Assembly: GCA_024449915.1 (NCBI GenBank)
Contig: JAMZAV010001451.1
Span: 62,001-126,000 of the forward strand
DNA from: Sweltsa coloradensis
Taxonomy: Eukaryota; Arthropoda; Insecta; Plecoptera; Chloroperlidae
DNA: 64,000 nucleotides
Reading direction: 5' to 3'
The notes beneath the pieces were generated by a model. That model was given only the letters and a program-made list of their open reading frames with translations, searched no databases and was not told where the DNA came from. Both the position numbers and the translations under genes were made by a program. Of the stretch, positions 20,870 to 31,949 are shown in pieces (the first letter of the stretch is position 1; each line of letters begins with the position of its first letter).

Positions 20870-21981
20870 TTATTGGATGAGCGTAGGGAGCGTAGCGAGC
20901 GAAGCGATGATTTCATTTCAATACACTGGAGAAAAAAATCCGGAATGTTTTTGTTTGTTTTTTTGTTTTTTTTTGTTTTTTTGTATTTTTGTCTGTCTGT
21001 TAACACGATTCCGGCTAAACCAATACTCCGATTGCGATGAAATTTTATGGAGGCCTTCGAAATCTCTGAACTTAGAACTGACACGTTTCTGAGCGCAATC
21101 GAAAAATTATTTCTCATGAAAATCGCAATTTTACGATTTTTTTCGATTTTAAAAAAATTTCTTCGACTTATACAGTATACACACCTACATGCTTTGTCCG
21201 ATTATAATGATTTTTTCACAGAACCTTAATTTTATGAATTGATATATTCGTGTGAAATTTGAGCGTAATCTAAAAAATATTTCTCATGAAAATCTCAATT
21301 TTACGATTTGTTTTCGATTTTCTTTTAAATTTTTTCGGCTTATAACACCTACATGCTTTATCCAATTGTGATGATTTTTTCACAGAACCTTAATTGAATG
21401 AGCGTAGCGAGCGAAGCGAAGATTCCATTTCACTACACTGGAGAAAAAAATCCGGAATGTTTTTTTTTTCTTTTTTTGGTATTTTTGTGTGTTTGTTAAC
21501 TCGATTACGGCTAAACAGATACTCCGATTGCGATGAAATTATATGGAGGCCTTCGAAATCTCTAAACTTAGAACTGCCACGTTTTTTAGCGCAATCGGGA
21601 AATTTTTTCTTATAAAAAACGCATTTTTACGATTTTTTGCGATTTTTAAAAAAATTCTTCGACTTATAACACCTACATGCTTTATTCGATTGTAATGATT
21701 TTCTCACAGAACCTTAATTTTATGAATAAATATACTCGTGTTAAATTTGAGCGCAATCAAATAAATATTTCTTATGAAAATTGCAATTTTACGTTTTTTT
21801 TTTTTTAATTACGATTTATTGAACGAATTAAGTTATTTTTTTATTTTTATTTAATTTAATTTAAAAAAATCTTTGACTAAGTAATGATTTTTTCACAGAT
21901 CAACAGAAAATCCGCGTAACACATGGCAGCTCAATGCACCAATTACGCTCATCCAACAACGCGGCGGGACTTAAGCGTTTT
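20870..21981 (+). repeat. Dispersed repeat family cluster
   Basis: Copies of one family: a GC-rich start (GGATGAGCGTAGCGAGCGAA type, at 20876 and 21397), the block CACTACACTGGAGAAAAAAA then TCCGGAATG, a T-rich run, CGATTCCGGCTAAACC, a GAGGCCTTCGAAATCTCTGA block, then AT-rich units with TTCGTGTGAAATTTGAGCG and TTTTTTCACAGAACC. The same family occurs at 25080-26470 (mostly opposite strand), 38248-38987, 39138-39640, 40240-40970, 55850-55950 and 56510-56640. No transposase is present. Short frames are by-products. Confidence 0.75.
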
Positions 21982-22580
21982 CCTAGTTTTATGAATTTAT
22001 ATATTCGTGTGAAATTTGAGCGTAACCGAAAAATTATTTCTCGTGGTAATTCGAATTTTACGATTTTTTTTCGATTTTTTTAAATTTCTTCGTCTTCTAA
22101 TGCCTACATGCTTAAAATTTAAATTTTAGTTAATTTTTTATTTAATTTAATTTAATTTTTAAAAAATGTTCCAACTTATAGTAATGATTTTTTCGCAGAA
22201 CAACAGAAAATCCGCAGAACACATGGCAGCTCAATGCACCAATTACGCTCATCCAACAACGCGGCGGGACTTAAGCGTTTTCCTAGTTTTATGAATTTAT
22301 ATATTCGTGTGAAATTTGAGCGTAACCGAAAAATTATTTCTCGTGGTAATTCGAATTTTACGATTTTTTTTCGATTTTTTAAATTTCTTCGTCTTATAAC
22401 ACCTACATGCTTAAAATTTAAATTTTAGTTAATTTTTTATTTAATTTAATTTAATTTTTAAAAAATGTTCCAACTTATAGTAATGATTTTTTCGCAGAAC
22501 AACAGAAAATCCGCAGAACACATGGCAGCTCAATGCACCAATTACGCTCATCCAACAACGCGGCGGGACTTAAGCGTTTT
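21982..22580 (+). repeat. Two near-identical 300-bp tandem units
   Basis: Unit 1 is 21982-22281 and unit 2 is 22282-22580, nearly identical over their whole length. Each runs from CCTAGTTTTATGAATTTATA to CTTAAGCGTTTT. A third, partial start follows at 22581. Each unit carries the terminal block CATCCAACAACGCGGCGGG. The high identity suggests recent duplication. Confidence 0.9.
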
Positions 22581-22585
22581 CCTAG

Positions 22586-23907
22586 TAGTAAAGCTTTTGA
22601 CACTGTAGAAGTAGACCATCAGCTTCTTGCGCATAAACTAGAAAGCTTTGGTATCTGTGGAAAGATAATAGAACTTCTACGAGACTATCTTACTGGTAGA
22701 ACACAATCTTCATTCATTTCTGCCACGTCTGGAGTACTACAGGGATCGATTCTTGAACCACTTTTATTTACTCTCTTTGTAAATTCCATTACAGATCAAG
22801 AGTGAATAATGTCTGTTGTATGCAGATGACCTGAAACTATATCTCCCTGTCATGGTTTAAATGGACTACTTTAGACTTCAACTGGATCTTGATTCGCTTT
22901 CAGAATGGTGTCGAACATGGTTATTAAATCTTAATGTGCCCAAGTGCTTCACTATATCTTTTCCAAACAATAAGAAACAGCTACATTATTAATTACTGTG
23001 TAAATAGTTCTGTCCTTCAGCGTGTTAATGAAATAAGAGATCTTGGAATAATTTTTGCGACAAATTTGTCGTTTAATCAGCATATATCAAAAATAGTTCA
23101 TAAAGCGCATAAAATGTTAGGATTTATAAATCGGAACTGTGTGGACACTTTCAGTGAACGAACATTACGCCGCCTTTACATACCTCATAACTCATAACTA
23201 AATGAGCCAAATTTGGAATCCAAACCATGTCACAAAAATTGCTGTTATAGAGAGAGTGCAACAACGATATTTCAAACACTTGTGCTTCAAGGCTAATAAG
23301 GAATACCACAGAGTAAATTATCTAGGTATGTGTTCTGACAACAATCTAAGTACCCTTGAAAGCCGTAGGAAATTTATGGACATTGTTCTGCTCTTCAAAG
23401 TTGCTAATAACCTGCTTGACACACCTCTACTTGAGTCATTAAACTACCGTGTACCACCAAGGAACACTCGAATTATTAATAAACTGTTTCATCTTCCCTC
23501 CAGCCGCATTGATGTGCACAAGTATTCCTGTTTAATAAGATTACAGGCTACGTACAACAATCTTTTATCATTGAATGGGCCTAATTTAGATTTGCACAAT
23601 AGCAACATTCATCACTTTCGAAAGCAACTAACTAAAAGAAATAATATAATCAACTTCACCTATGTCTACAGTCGCTCGTACACTCACGTACAATTCATAT
23701 TTACACTTTACACACACAATCATTCACTCAAACATACAAACAACACCACTCACATACATTCATGTTTATATCATTTTTATAGTCATTTTTATGATACTAA
23801 TTTTACATTGTATTGTTGCGTTATATTTGTATTGTTATGATTTGGTAAATTGCAATTGTGGGACATTTACCCTGTTGTAATGTGTCCATAAATAAATAAA
23901 TAAACTA
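22586..23907 (+). pseudogene. LINE reverse transcriptase C-terminal half
   Basis: Non-LTR retrotransposon, 5'-truncated inside the RT: SKAFDTVEVDHQLL (22590), GVLQGSILEPLLF (22731), YADDLKLYL (22818) after a stop, then RDLGIIFATNLSFNQHISK (23035-23095) and FINRNCVDTF. A second long frame at 23202-23840 gives SQIWNP, VIERVQQRYFKHLC and LESRRKFMDI, the usual C-terminal LINE order. The 3' end at 23880 has CCATAAATAAATAAATAAAC, a short-repeat tail. It starts exactly where the 300-bp tandem repeats stop. CR1/L2-like by motif order. Confidence 0.88.
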
Positions 23908-24223
23908 CTGTTTCTGCAAAGCAGTTTCGAGGGGGGGTGGAACGACCCCTTAACCCCCCCTATTTTCGCCGCTGCTCTATGCAGCGAGCAGTAGCTTTCC
24001 CCTATCGCCGCCTCGGCAGCAGCGTACAGCGTGACGCGCCTACAAGTAGTCTTCATCGTCTCCGCTAGGATACTCTGACGGTCATTTGCCTTACATTGCA
24101 CCCGCCTCGCCGTGCACCACGCAATTCATTACAGACTTGAGAGTGACTACCAAAGATACCCCGGCCCGACTTAGCGGATAACGCGATGTCCATTAACCTA
24201 ACCTATTTGTTCTAAAATACTAT
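23908..24223. other. Unassigned GC-richer DNA
   Basis: Contains a G-run/C-run pair (23929-23965) and a CG-rich stretch near 23990-24040. No gene or known element was recognised. Confidence 0.4.
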
Positions 24224-24328
24224 GGGTAGGGCTGCCGGGGTCATGGGTTGTCTGATGCGCCGTCGTTCCTAGGATCGGCGGTGCTCGACACCCTACCCAC
24301 TTCGGTGGGAAGGTCCTCTTTAGGACCT
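24224..24328. ncRNA. Possible structured RNA or element end
   Basis: Strongly self-complementary. GGGTAGGG (24224-24231) pairs with CCCTACCC (24291-24298) around an inner stem GCGCCGTCG/CGGCGGTGC. Then CCCAC-TTCG-GTGGG (24296-24309), with a UUCG tetraloop, competes with the first stem, and AGGTCCT/AGGACCT (24311-24328) closes. No family is recognised. It could equally be the structured end of a SINE or LINE. Transcription is not shown. Confidence 0.3.
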
Positions 24329-24940
24329 GACAAAAATAATATAATAACAATAACTATCATGAACCAACTCATGATGATTTGAATGATAACAATCGTTATC
24401 GTCATTCGTCATCATGGTGGACGAGTCGTAGTTTTTTATGTCTAGATCATTCTTCTCCCCGAAATAAGAAGTTCGTGGCTCGCGGTGACAATATAATATA
24501 ACATTATTTTTTCATTGATGATATAGCCAAGAGGCAACATATTTTGGTATTTTTAAATTTCATTGTATGGCTTTTATATTTCAAAAATAGTTAATTTCAG
24601 TTCAAATAAGACTTTCTCCAAAGTAAGTTATTTGTTTAACTTTATAAAAATCCTCAAAAAATCCATTTCAGTTACAAAAATCCCCATTACCAGGAATAAA
24701 TCCCTGTCCATAAAAAAACAAACTGAATCTTTCTTATAAAATAACAGAAAAAAACAGTGTTGCCTAGTCATGCACGAAATGAGTATTTTATTTGATCAAG
24801 ATTTTGTGCGAGATATTTTGTTATTTGTGTAGTTTGCTTTATCATGCACACTTTGCAGTGTTATAACACAAACTTGATATCTCGTTTCTACATTGTAAAT
24901 TGTAACAAAGCTAGAATACAAAAACATAACGAGAACGAGA
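24329..24940. other. Unassigned AT-rich DNA
   Basis: No coding region, RNA or element termini were recognised. Confidence 0.4.
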
Positions 24941-24949
24941 ACGAGCAAC

Positions 24950-26470
24950 AAATGGCAGCTCAATGCACCAATTACGCTCATCCAACAACGTGCCTGAAAA
25001 AGCGTTTGCGAAGTTTCCTAGTTAGTAAATGATAGCAGTTGTAATAAAAGTATGCTAAGATACATCCCCTATCGTATCTTCGTTTATAATAAACTAGGAA
25101 AACGCTTAAGTCCCGCCGCCTTGTTGGATGAGCGTAATATGGTGCATTGAGCTGCCATGTGTTATGCGGTTTTTGTGTTGTTCTGTGAAAAAATCATTAC
25201 CAAGTTGAAGATTTTTTTTAAATTAATCGTAATTTAAAAAAAAAGGAAAAAATCGTAATATTGAAATTTCCATAGGAATAATTATTCGATTGCGCACAAA
25301 TTTTACAACAAATATATTAATTCATAAAATTAAGGTTCTGTGAAAAAATCATTACAAATGGACAAAGCATGTAGGTGTTGTAAGTCGAAGAAATTTTTTT
25401 AAACTAGGAAAACGCTTAAGTCCCGCCGCGTTGTTGGATGAGCGTATTGGTGCATTGAGCTGCCATGTGTTATGCGGATTTTCTGTTGTTCTGTGAAAAA
25501 ATTATTACTAAGTTCAAATTTTTTTAAAATTAAATTAAATTTAATAAAAAATAAACTTAAATTTTAAATTTTTTTAATTAATCGTAATTTTAAAAAAATC
25601 AAAAAATCAAAAAATTGGGATTTTTATAAGAAATAATTATTCGATTGCGCTCAAATTTCACACGAATATATAAATTAATAAAATTAAGGTTCTGTGAAAA
25701 ACTTATTACAATAGGATCAAGCATGTAGGTGTAATAAGTAAAAAATTGTTTTAAAAAAGAAAAAAAAAAAACACAAAGTTCTATTTTCATTAGAAATTAT
25801 TTTTCGATTGTGCTAAAATTTCACACGAATATTTTAATTTATAAAATTAAGGTTCTGTGAAAAAATAATTAAAATCGGAATAAAGCATGTAGATGTTATA
25901 AGTAAAATAAATTTTCAAAAAATCGAAAAAAATCGTAAAATTGCGATTTTTATGAGAAATAATTTTTCGATGGCGCTCAAAAACAAGGCAGTTCTAAGTT
26001 CAGAGAGTTTGAAGGCCTCCATAAAATTTCATCGCAATTGGAGAATCGGTTTAGCCGGAATCGTGCTAACAAACAGACAAAAATACAGAAAGAAAGAAAG
26101 AAAGAAAGAAAGAAAAAAAAAACATTCCGGATTTTTTTTCTCCAGTGTAGTGAAATGGAATCTTCGCTTCGCTCGCTTCGCTCGCTACGCTCATCCAAAA
26201 AATCGAAAAAAAGTAAAATTGCGATTTTCATGAGAAATAATTTTCCGATTGTGCTCAAAAACGTGGCAGTTCTAAGTTCAGAGATTTCGAAGACCTCCAT
26301 AAAATTTCATCGCAATCGGAGTATCGGTTTAGCGGGAATCGTGTTAACAAACAGACAAAAATACAAAAAAAAGAAAGAAAGAAAGAAAGAAAAAAAGAAA
26401 AAAACATTCCGGATTTTTTTCTCCAGTGTAGTGAAATGGAATCTTCGCTTCGCTCACTACGCTCATCCAA
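24950..26470 (-). repeat. Dispersed repeat family cluster, mostly inverted
   Basis: Contains at least four units of the family described at 20870, mainly on the minus strand. The terminal block appears as CTAGGAAAACGCTTAAG at 25087 and 25404, and the CCGGATTTTTTTCTCC block at 26126 and 26411. GA-rich runs (AAAG)n lie at 26088-26112 and 26366-26400. A plus-strand variant end lies at 24950-25024. Frames here are repeat artefacts. Confidence 0.7.
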
Positions 26471-26474
26471 TAAC

Positions 26475-26690
26475 TTCACTTGATACAAACTCAGACTTTA
26501 TTTCACTACAAATTAAACATCAGCTTTTACAACACGTTTTCAATTCATAATCTCCGCCGCCATCAATCACCTTCTCTTCTCACCGCCCCTACTATTATAC
26601 GTACTTACCGCCTTGCCTTTATTGTTTGTTTACACAGTTTGCCTGCGCGCCTTGTTTGAAATAATTCAAGTTCCCACACTCGGCCATCCT
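26475..26690 (-). mobile_element. Probable Gypsy LTR (antisense)
   Basis: On the minus strand a segment starting TGTGGGAACTTGAATTA, just after GATGGCCGAG, contains AATAAAG near its end (26490 region) and stops at the repeat cluster near 26470. It lies downstream of the antisense pol end at 26787, the right place for a 3' LTR of roughly 210 bp. No second LTR is in the window. Confidence 0.5.
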
Positions 26691-27649
26691 GTAAACATAA
26701 TTGACCTCAATTTTCATTTCAACAATTTTTTTTTAAACACACTAATATTAAAGAATAATAATATATAAGGAATTATAGTGTCTCTTTCATGAACATTCAT
26801 AATCACTTAGATATTTTGGCTTATTGATCTTTCTAGCTACTCTTGTCTTGATTTCTTCGGTTTTCTCTTTTTGATGTTGCTCATCGTCAGTTGTATCAAA
26901 GTCCTCTCTCATCAGTAACGTTCTCCTTACTTGATCGACTCTTGCTGCCCCATGATTTAAGTTGCTATATGTGTGTTGTAGTTGCATACAGGACGATTTC
27001 TATCCTCCTGATATAACTGAGTTACACGATAAGTATTGTGGCGATCTTCATTTTATGGACATTGCCTATTTCGCCGCTCTTCATTCAAGCGGAATAAGTA
27101 GTCTTGTAGACCTGTCAACCCTTAATTCCTCTTGACCGCCGTCACAGACTTCGGTCAGCGTTGTCGATAAGGAGGGTCCACTCCTTTCAACACAATAGAA
27201 AAGCAATTTAAATGTGTTGTGTTTGAAAGCGAGTTCTATTTGGCAACATCTAGGCACGCTTAACGAAGTGGTAGGTCCAACATTGTGACGAAGGTATAAA
27301 TTGGTACATGAGTCGGCCTCTTTGTAAATTTAGTTTCTTTGAGGGATTAGCAGTGTCGATAAAATGAAGATCTGAGCTTTATCTGAAGGCAACAGCCGCA
27401 ACACTTCAGTAACAATCCGCGGTCCACGGAACTTAGGTTGCAGCTTTGTCGGTTGTCCCGTATGGCTGGGAGCTCTGCGCATTACTACGACTTCTCCTTT
27501 GTCTAGCTTCATGCCAACGTAATGTTTCTTGTCGAAGTATTCCTTGTACTGACACTGTTTATTCTCTATGTCAATCCTCGCTTGTTCTTGCAAAGTTTCC
27601 GCAGGTGTCCACTCTTTATTTGCAGGACAATCTAGGCCTACTAATTAGT
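26691..27649 (-). pseudogene. Gypsy integrase C-terminal region, downstream part
   Basis: Antisense Ty3/Gypsy pol. From 27649 downward: KEWTPAETLQEQARIDIENK (27630-27570), then FDKKHYVGMKLDKGEVVV, RRAPSHTG and KFRGPRIVTEVL (27450-27380), the usual integrase C-terminal fold. After an unrelated stretch (27330-26990), a 66-codon frame 26987-26787 ends LSDYECS like the tail of such polyproteins. The upstream part is at 32468-32690; a 4.8-kb transposon separates them. Confidence 0.82.
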
Positions 27650-27742
27650 CCAAGAAACGAACCATTTGACCCTGAACAAATTGGTACAGAATTTTTGTAT
27701 ACAAAATATTATTTGTTAAGGTTATCTTTATATGAAAAAGAA

Positions 27743-29290
27743 ACTTTACCGCTATCCGACCGCCCTAATTAGCATATTTAATTAAAATGTAAAAACTAAT
27801 TAAAATTCATATCTTCATTATTTTTACAGATTCGTACCTCAAATACTTCTCAGATGATAAAACAACATATTTAGAAAATATAAAAACAAAAAAAATACTT
27901 TTTTGGTTTAATCATCTTAATTAATTGTTTACAGGGCGTAGGAACGGGGGGGGATGGGGGGGAAACTCCCCCCCCCCACTTGTTGCTTGACCCCCCAGTG
28001 GGGGGGTCAGCCAGGTATGGGTGTCACTTGCTAACTTATAGCTTGTTGGGTGATTTTTAGGATTTTTACTACAGTCAGGCTTGCAAACAAAAAGGAAGGT
28101 TTTTGTTAACATTTTTTAGAAAGATTCCGTAAGAGACGTGATTTGCGAGACTAGACTAGCCATCTGATTTTAGACTAATACTATTCATTATATTTTGTGT
28201 GCAGTGCCCTTCACTCCCAAGCAAACTGTCGACCGATTTTAGTCAGGTAATCAATCTTCAATGCAATATTAGCTTCAAAATGTGACCCTTATTCATAATT
28301 AAAATTCGCCTGAAAACGTGTTTCAGGCCACCTATCAAGGGCACCTTTTAAAAAAATCTCGCATGCGGCGAAAAAGCCTCCGGCGGCTGGGGCTTCGCCC
28401 CAGACCCCGGTTTGCCCGCCCAACATCGTAGTCAACTTTAGTGTAACCCCCCCACAAAAAAATAGTTCCTACGCCACTGTTTGTTTATAAATTATCCTAG
28501 CATTTTTTTTTAGCTAGGCCTCCGTATCGAATTTCAAATAACGATTATTGTTTTGATGGTTGTACATTCATTATCAGCAACATGGACACCTGTGTAGAAA
28601 CTTTACCGCTGTCCGACCGCTTAATTAATTAATATGTGAAAATTCATAAAAATTCATATTTTGAATATTTTCACGGATTTTTATAAGAAAAAAACACTTT
28701 TCAGTGGAGAATCCAACCTTCTACAAAACAATATATTAAAAACATGTAATTTTGGTTTGAAGTACCATAATTAATTGCTTATAATCATGATAGAATTTTT
28801 GATTAGATGCCTCCCGTATCGAATAACAAATAACGATTTTTGTTCTGATGGTTGTACATTCAAGACCGTCAACTTTGGCAACCTGTGTAGAAACTTTACC
28901 ACTGTCCGACCGCCCTAATTAGTCAAATTAATTAAAGCAACAAACTAATTAAAATTCATATTTTGGCTATTTTCACCGGTTTTGATAAAAAATACTTCTC
29001 AATGTATTACTCTTACCTTCTAACGAAACTAAAAACAAAAAATGTGGTTCTGGTTTAAATTATCATAGTTAAATTGCTTATAGTTATCATAGCATTTTTG
29101 ATAAGATGCCTCCAGCTAAGAATTAAAAACAATGATTATTGTTTTGATGGTTGACCATTCAAGACCGATAGCTTGGACTACCTGTGTAGAAACTTCACAG
29201 ATGTGCGATCGCCTTAATAAGCCTTATTAATTAATTTTAAACTGATGACAAATTAATTTCCCACTATTTTCACAACCTTCTAAATATTGG
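27743..29290. repeat. Left subterminal repeat array of the 4.8-kb element
   Basis: The core ACTTTACCGCTGTCCGACCG occurs at about 27743, 28600, 28893 and 29190 (last diverged). After subtracting the hAT insertion, the spacing is about 290-301 bp. Each unit also has AATTAATT runs and an ATTGTTTTGATGGTTG block. The inverted counterpart is at 32050-32375. Such subterminal arrays are typical transposase-binding regions. Confidence 0.8.
27932..28479. mobile_element. hAT-type MITE with 8-bp target duplication
   Basis: Ends CAGGGCGTAGGAAC (27932) and GTTCCTACGCCACTG (ending 28479). Flanks ATTGTTTA (27924-27931) and TTTGTTTA (28480-28487) match at 7 of 8 bases, as expected of a hAT duplication. The interior has a G run/C run and a GGGGCTTCGCCCC hairpin (28390-28404) but no gene. 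A related left end lies at 37023. It inserted into the 4.8-kb element. Confidence 0.88.
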
Positions 29291-29301
29291 ATACAAATTA
29301 T

Positions 29302-29845
29302 TAGGGATGGGATTTGACCGGTCAAATTCAAATTTGGTCAATTGACTGGTCAATTGACGGTCAATTGACGGTCAAATGTAAAAAATCATAAATTTTATTT
29401 TATTAAATAATTAGTATATTATTTTTTTAAATGTTGTGGTGACAAAAGCTTTTTTATTTAAAAGCTTGTTAAATGCATATTATTGGCATATCATCATCGT
29501 CATCATCATCGTCGATGCTGTCATCAGTCCCTTTCCCTCCGATTCAGCTTCAGCTTACCCAGAAGCTATTATATTCTATTTGTCTATTATAATTCATAAT
29601 ATAACTACATAATAAATAATAATTAAAATAAAATTTTACCTAATTAAAACATTTTTAATTGAAAAAGAAAAAAAGAAATGTTATCGTTTACATAAAAATT
29701 CAAAAAATTTTAAGTTTTAAATGCAATATACACATGTTATCTTTAAGTCAATTGACTGGTCAATTGCCCAAAAAGTATTTGACCAGTCATTTGACCGGTC
29801 AATTGACCAGTCATTTGACCGGTCAATTGACCTTGTGCAACCCTA
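29302..29845. mobile_element. hAT-type MITE with GGTCAATTGACC palindromes
   Basis: Starts TAGGGATGGG (29302) and ends CAACCCTA (29845). The flanks CAAATTAT (29294-29301 and 29846-29853) are identical 8-mers. Both subterminal zones (29315-29375, 29750-29835) hold many copies of the palindrome GGTCAATTGACC and close variants. The middle is AT-rich and non-coding. Confidence 0.92.
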
Positions 29846-29979
29846 CAAATTATTAACATTATGATATTTATTTTTGGGTGATAAATGCGTTTCAAACAGA
29901 GCTTAACTAGACGTCATCCACGACAACTGCATTGATGTCCTGATCACTGTCATAGAAAGCATCCAATTAAATTGTTAAT

Positions 29980-31078
29980 GAATTTGCACAATTTACACCT
30001 TGGCAATTTCTACACCACTGGAACATTCTTGGCAATTGCACCTTAATTCGAACATTCTACTTTACAATTACAGCGTATCGTTGAGAGAAGATACGATGCA
30101 TGTCCGTAAGGCACAGCTACAAAGCCGTTTTTCTGAAAGAGTTCATGCAAATTTCAAAGGATCAGGAGAATTATTTTCAAGCCAAATTTGTACTTGAAGT
30201 ATGATGCTGCTGATGTAGGTGGCAGTGTCTCAGGCTGGATAACCTTTTTATCAGTTATAAGTTTCTGACTAAACTTCTCTATTCGTAGTTCATTGAGACT
30301 TAGGTGTGATTTGCCATTGCGTTCTCACCGCATTCAACAATCTCATTTATTGTAGAAATGCTATTGTTGAAAACACCTGAATGCATTTTCATATCGAGTT
30401 CAAATTTTTTCAATGGTTAACCGTTACCAATCCGGCAATCCCAAACATTTTTTTAAGTAGTATCGCATCCAGTTATTTCATGTATGAATGTTGAACAACA
30501 GCACACTTCATTACCTAGCTTGTTGGTTGTTGTTATTTAACGCATATTATCCCATATAGCCTGTTTAGTGGTACCAGATTTCAACTCTGATTTGAAGATG
30601 AGTTCATAAGCAGAGTTTTTAGGTTGAAGTGGTAACATATAGCAGCATTGGCAAGTCGCTGTTATCTCCAATAAGTGTGGTGTACTCAATGATGGCGTAC
30701 TCTACTGCCGATATTGCAATTAAAACATCTGCGTCAGCTTTTGCTGGAAGTACTGTGATGTTATTTGATTGAAATCTCGATGCCAAAAGTTGAAAGAATC
30801 TTGATTTGTTCGTTGGGTGAGACAGAAACGTATCTCTTATCTACCATGATTGGCTCAAACTTGATTGTACTACATTTACTACCACCGGTTAATTCGCTTA
30901 AAATGTGTAGTGAATTTCGTCGATGCTCCATTGTCATAACCAAAAAATACGACAGTGGCATGGGTATATTGCTTTTAATGTGATCTACGTAGTTCTTGCA
31001 TGGGTGTACTGTCTCTAGACCAAGGTATATCCTATGGAGTAAATGCCCCCCATCGATCACAAAGCAATAGTTATGCAT
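29980..31078 (-). pseudogene. Decayed nuclease-like protein of the 4.8-kb element
   Basis: Antisense, in several frames. From 31078 down: FVIDGGHLLHR, a YVDHIKSN block, and EHRRNS (open 105 codons to 30761). After a frameshift come PAKADADVLIAIS (about 30720), LIGDNSDLPMLLY (about 30650), then KQAIWDNMR (about 30560) and FIHEITGCDTT (about 30490). Further down are NEIVECGEN, LPPTSAASYF (about 30210) and a Cys-containing end (CNCKVEC, about 30065). The DAD...GDxxDL pair is the acidic signature of XPG/PIN-type nucleases. The order resembles a group of long, usually uncharacterised invertebrate proteins; this is recalled, not searched. N-terminus not found. Confidence 0.7.
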
Positions 31079-31949
31079 TGGTTAATTTTCATTCGATTCA
31101 TTTATCAGTTTCTAGATGTGTTATATTCAAAAGAGCGTACCCCCAATGGCAAACTTCTGAGGTTGCCAAGGAATACCTGGAGAGTCAAATAATGCTGGTG
31201 GCGTTGTGCTTCATTCAAAAGTTAATGCATTTGCTAAATCATTCTCTGAAGAACGTTATGAAACACACATGTAGGCCTACACATTTATGGTGTTCGGTGA
31301 AATGCATTTAAAAACACAATCCCGTGTTGGAATTCCAACTTTTGACATCGCTAAGTAAAGGAATGGCCAATATTATAGATTTGAATACGTTTTTATCTTT
31401 TCTGTTTAACGTATAGTTTGCTCTACATCTTCAAACTTTGTTGAATGATCGTATAATCATAATAAGGATAACATAATAATCAATGGAGGTACATAAATTG
31501 AGAGAAAATATACAAAAAATATACGTCATTAATACAAGTTATTACAATCAAGGATACGAAATGAGAAAATTATGTCCACAATGTTGTTAACCAAATCTGT
31601 GAACTCAATATTATGTGGTAAACAAGTTTCGAGAAAGAAAACGTCATTATTGCATTCTGTTTTCACATTTTATTAAACTTTTGATAATAATTTAATTTGA
31701 CAAAAATCTGTGATAAGGTAAATCGACTCTTTATATGATGAAAAAAACATTAATAAATACTAATTGATATCTGACTGCAGTGTAGATATTGCATGATGGG
31801 TATGTTTGAAAGCGCTTAGAACATGTTGAGCTTGTGACTTCAATCCTCCCCCCCCCCCCCCCATTTTACTGCAATTTCAATTACAGATGATTTTAACTTC
31901 CTGAATATATTTATATAAAAACCTACGGATCTGTATCTTTCATTTGATA
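31079..31949. other. Interior of the 4.8-kb element, unassigned
   Basis: No coding blocks could be recognised on the minus strand upstream of 31078. A run of ~16 C lies at 31847-31862. It may contain degraded upstream coding sequence. Confidence 0.4.

Noticed and set aside
24224..24328. Hammerhead ribozyme (CTGATG present at about 24251)
   Set aside because: The CUGAUGA core is not complete and no matching GAAA/cleavage-site segment is found at the right place.
25952..26550. ORFs of 93-170 codons with KKERKKERKKK stretches
   Set aside because: Translations of the dispersed repeat family and (AAAG)n runs.
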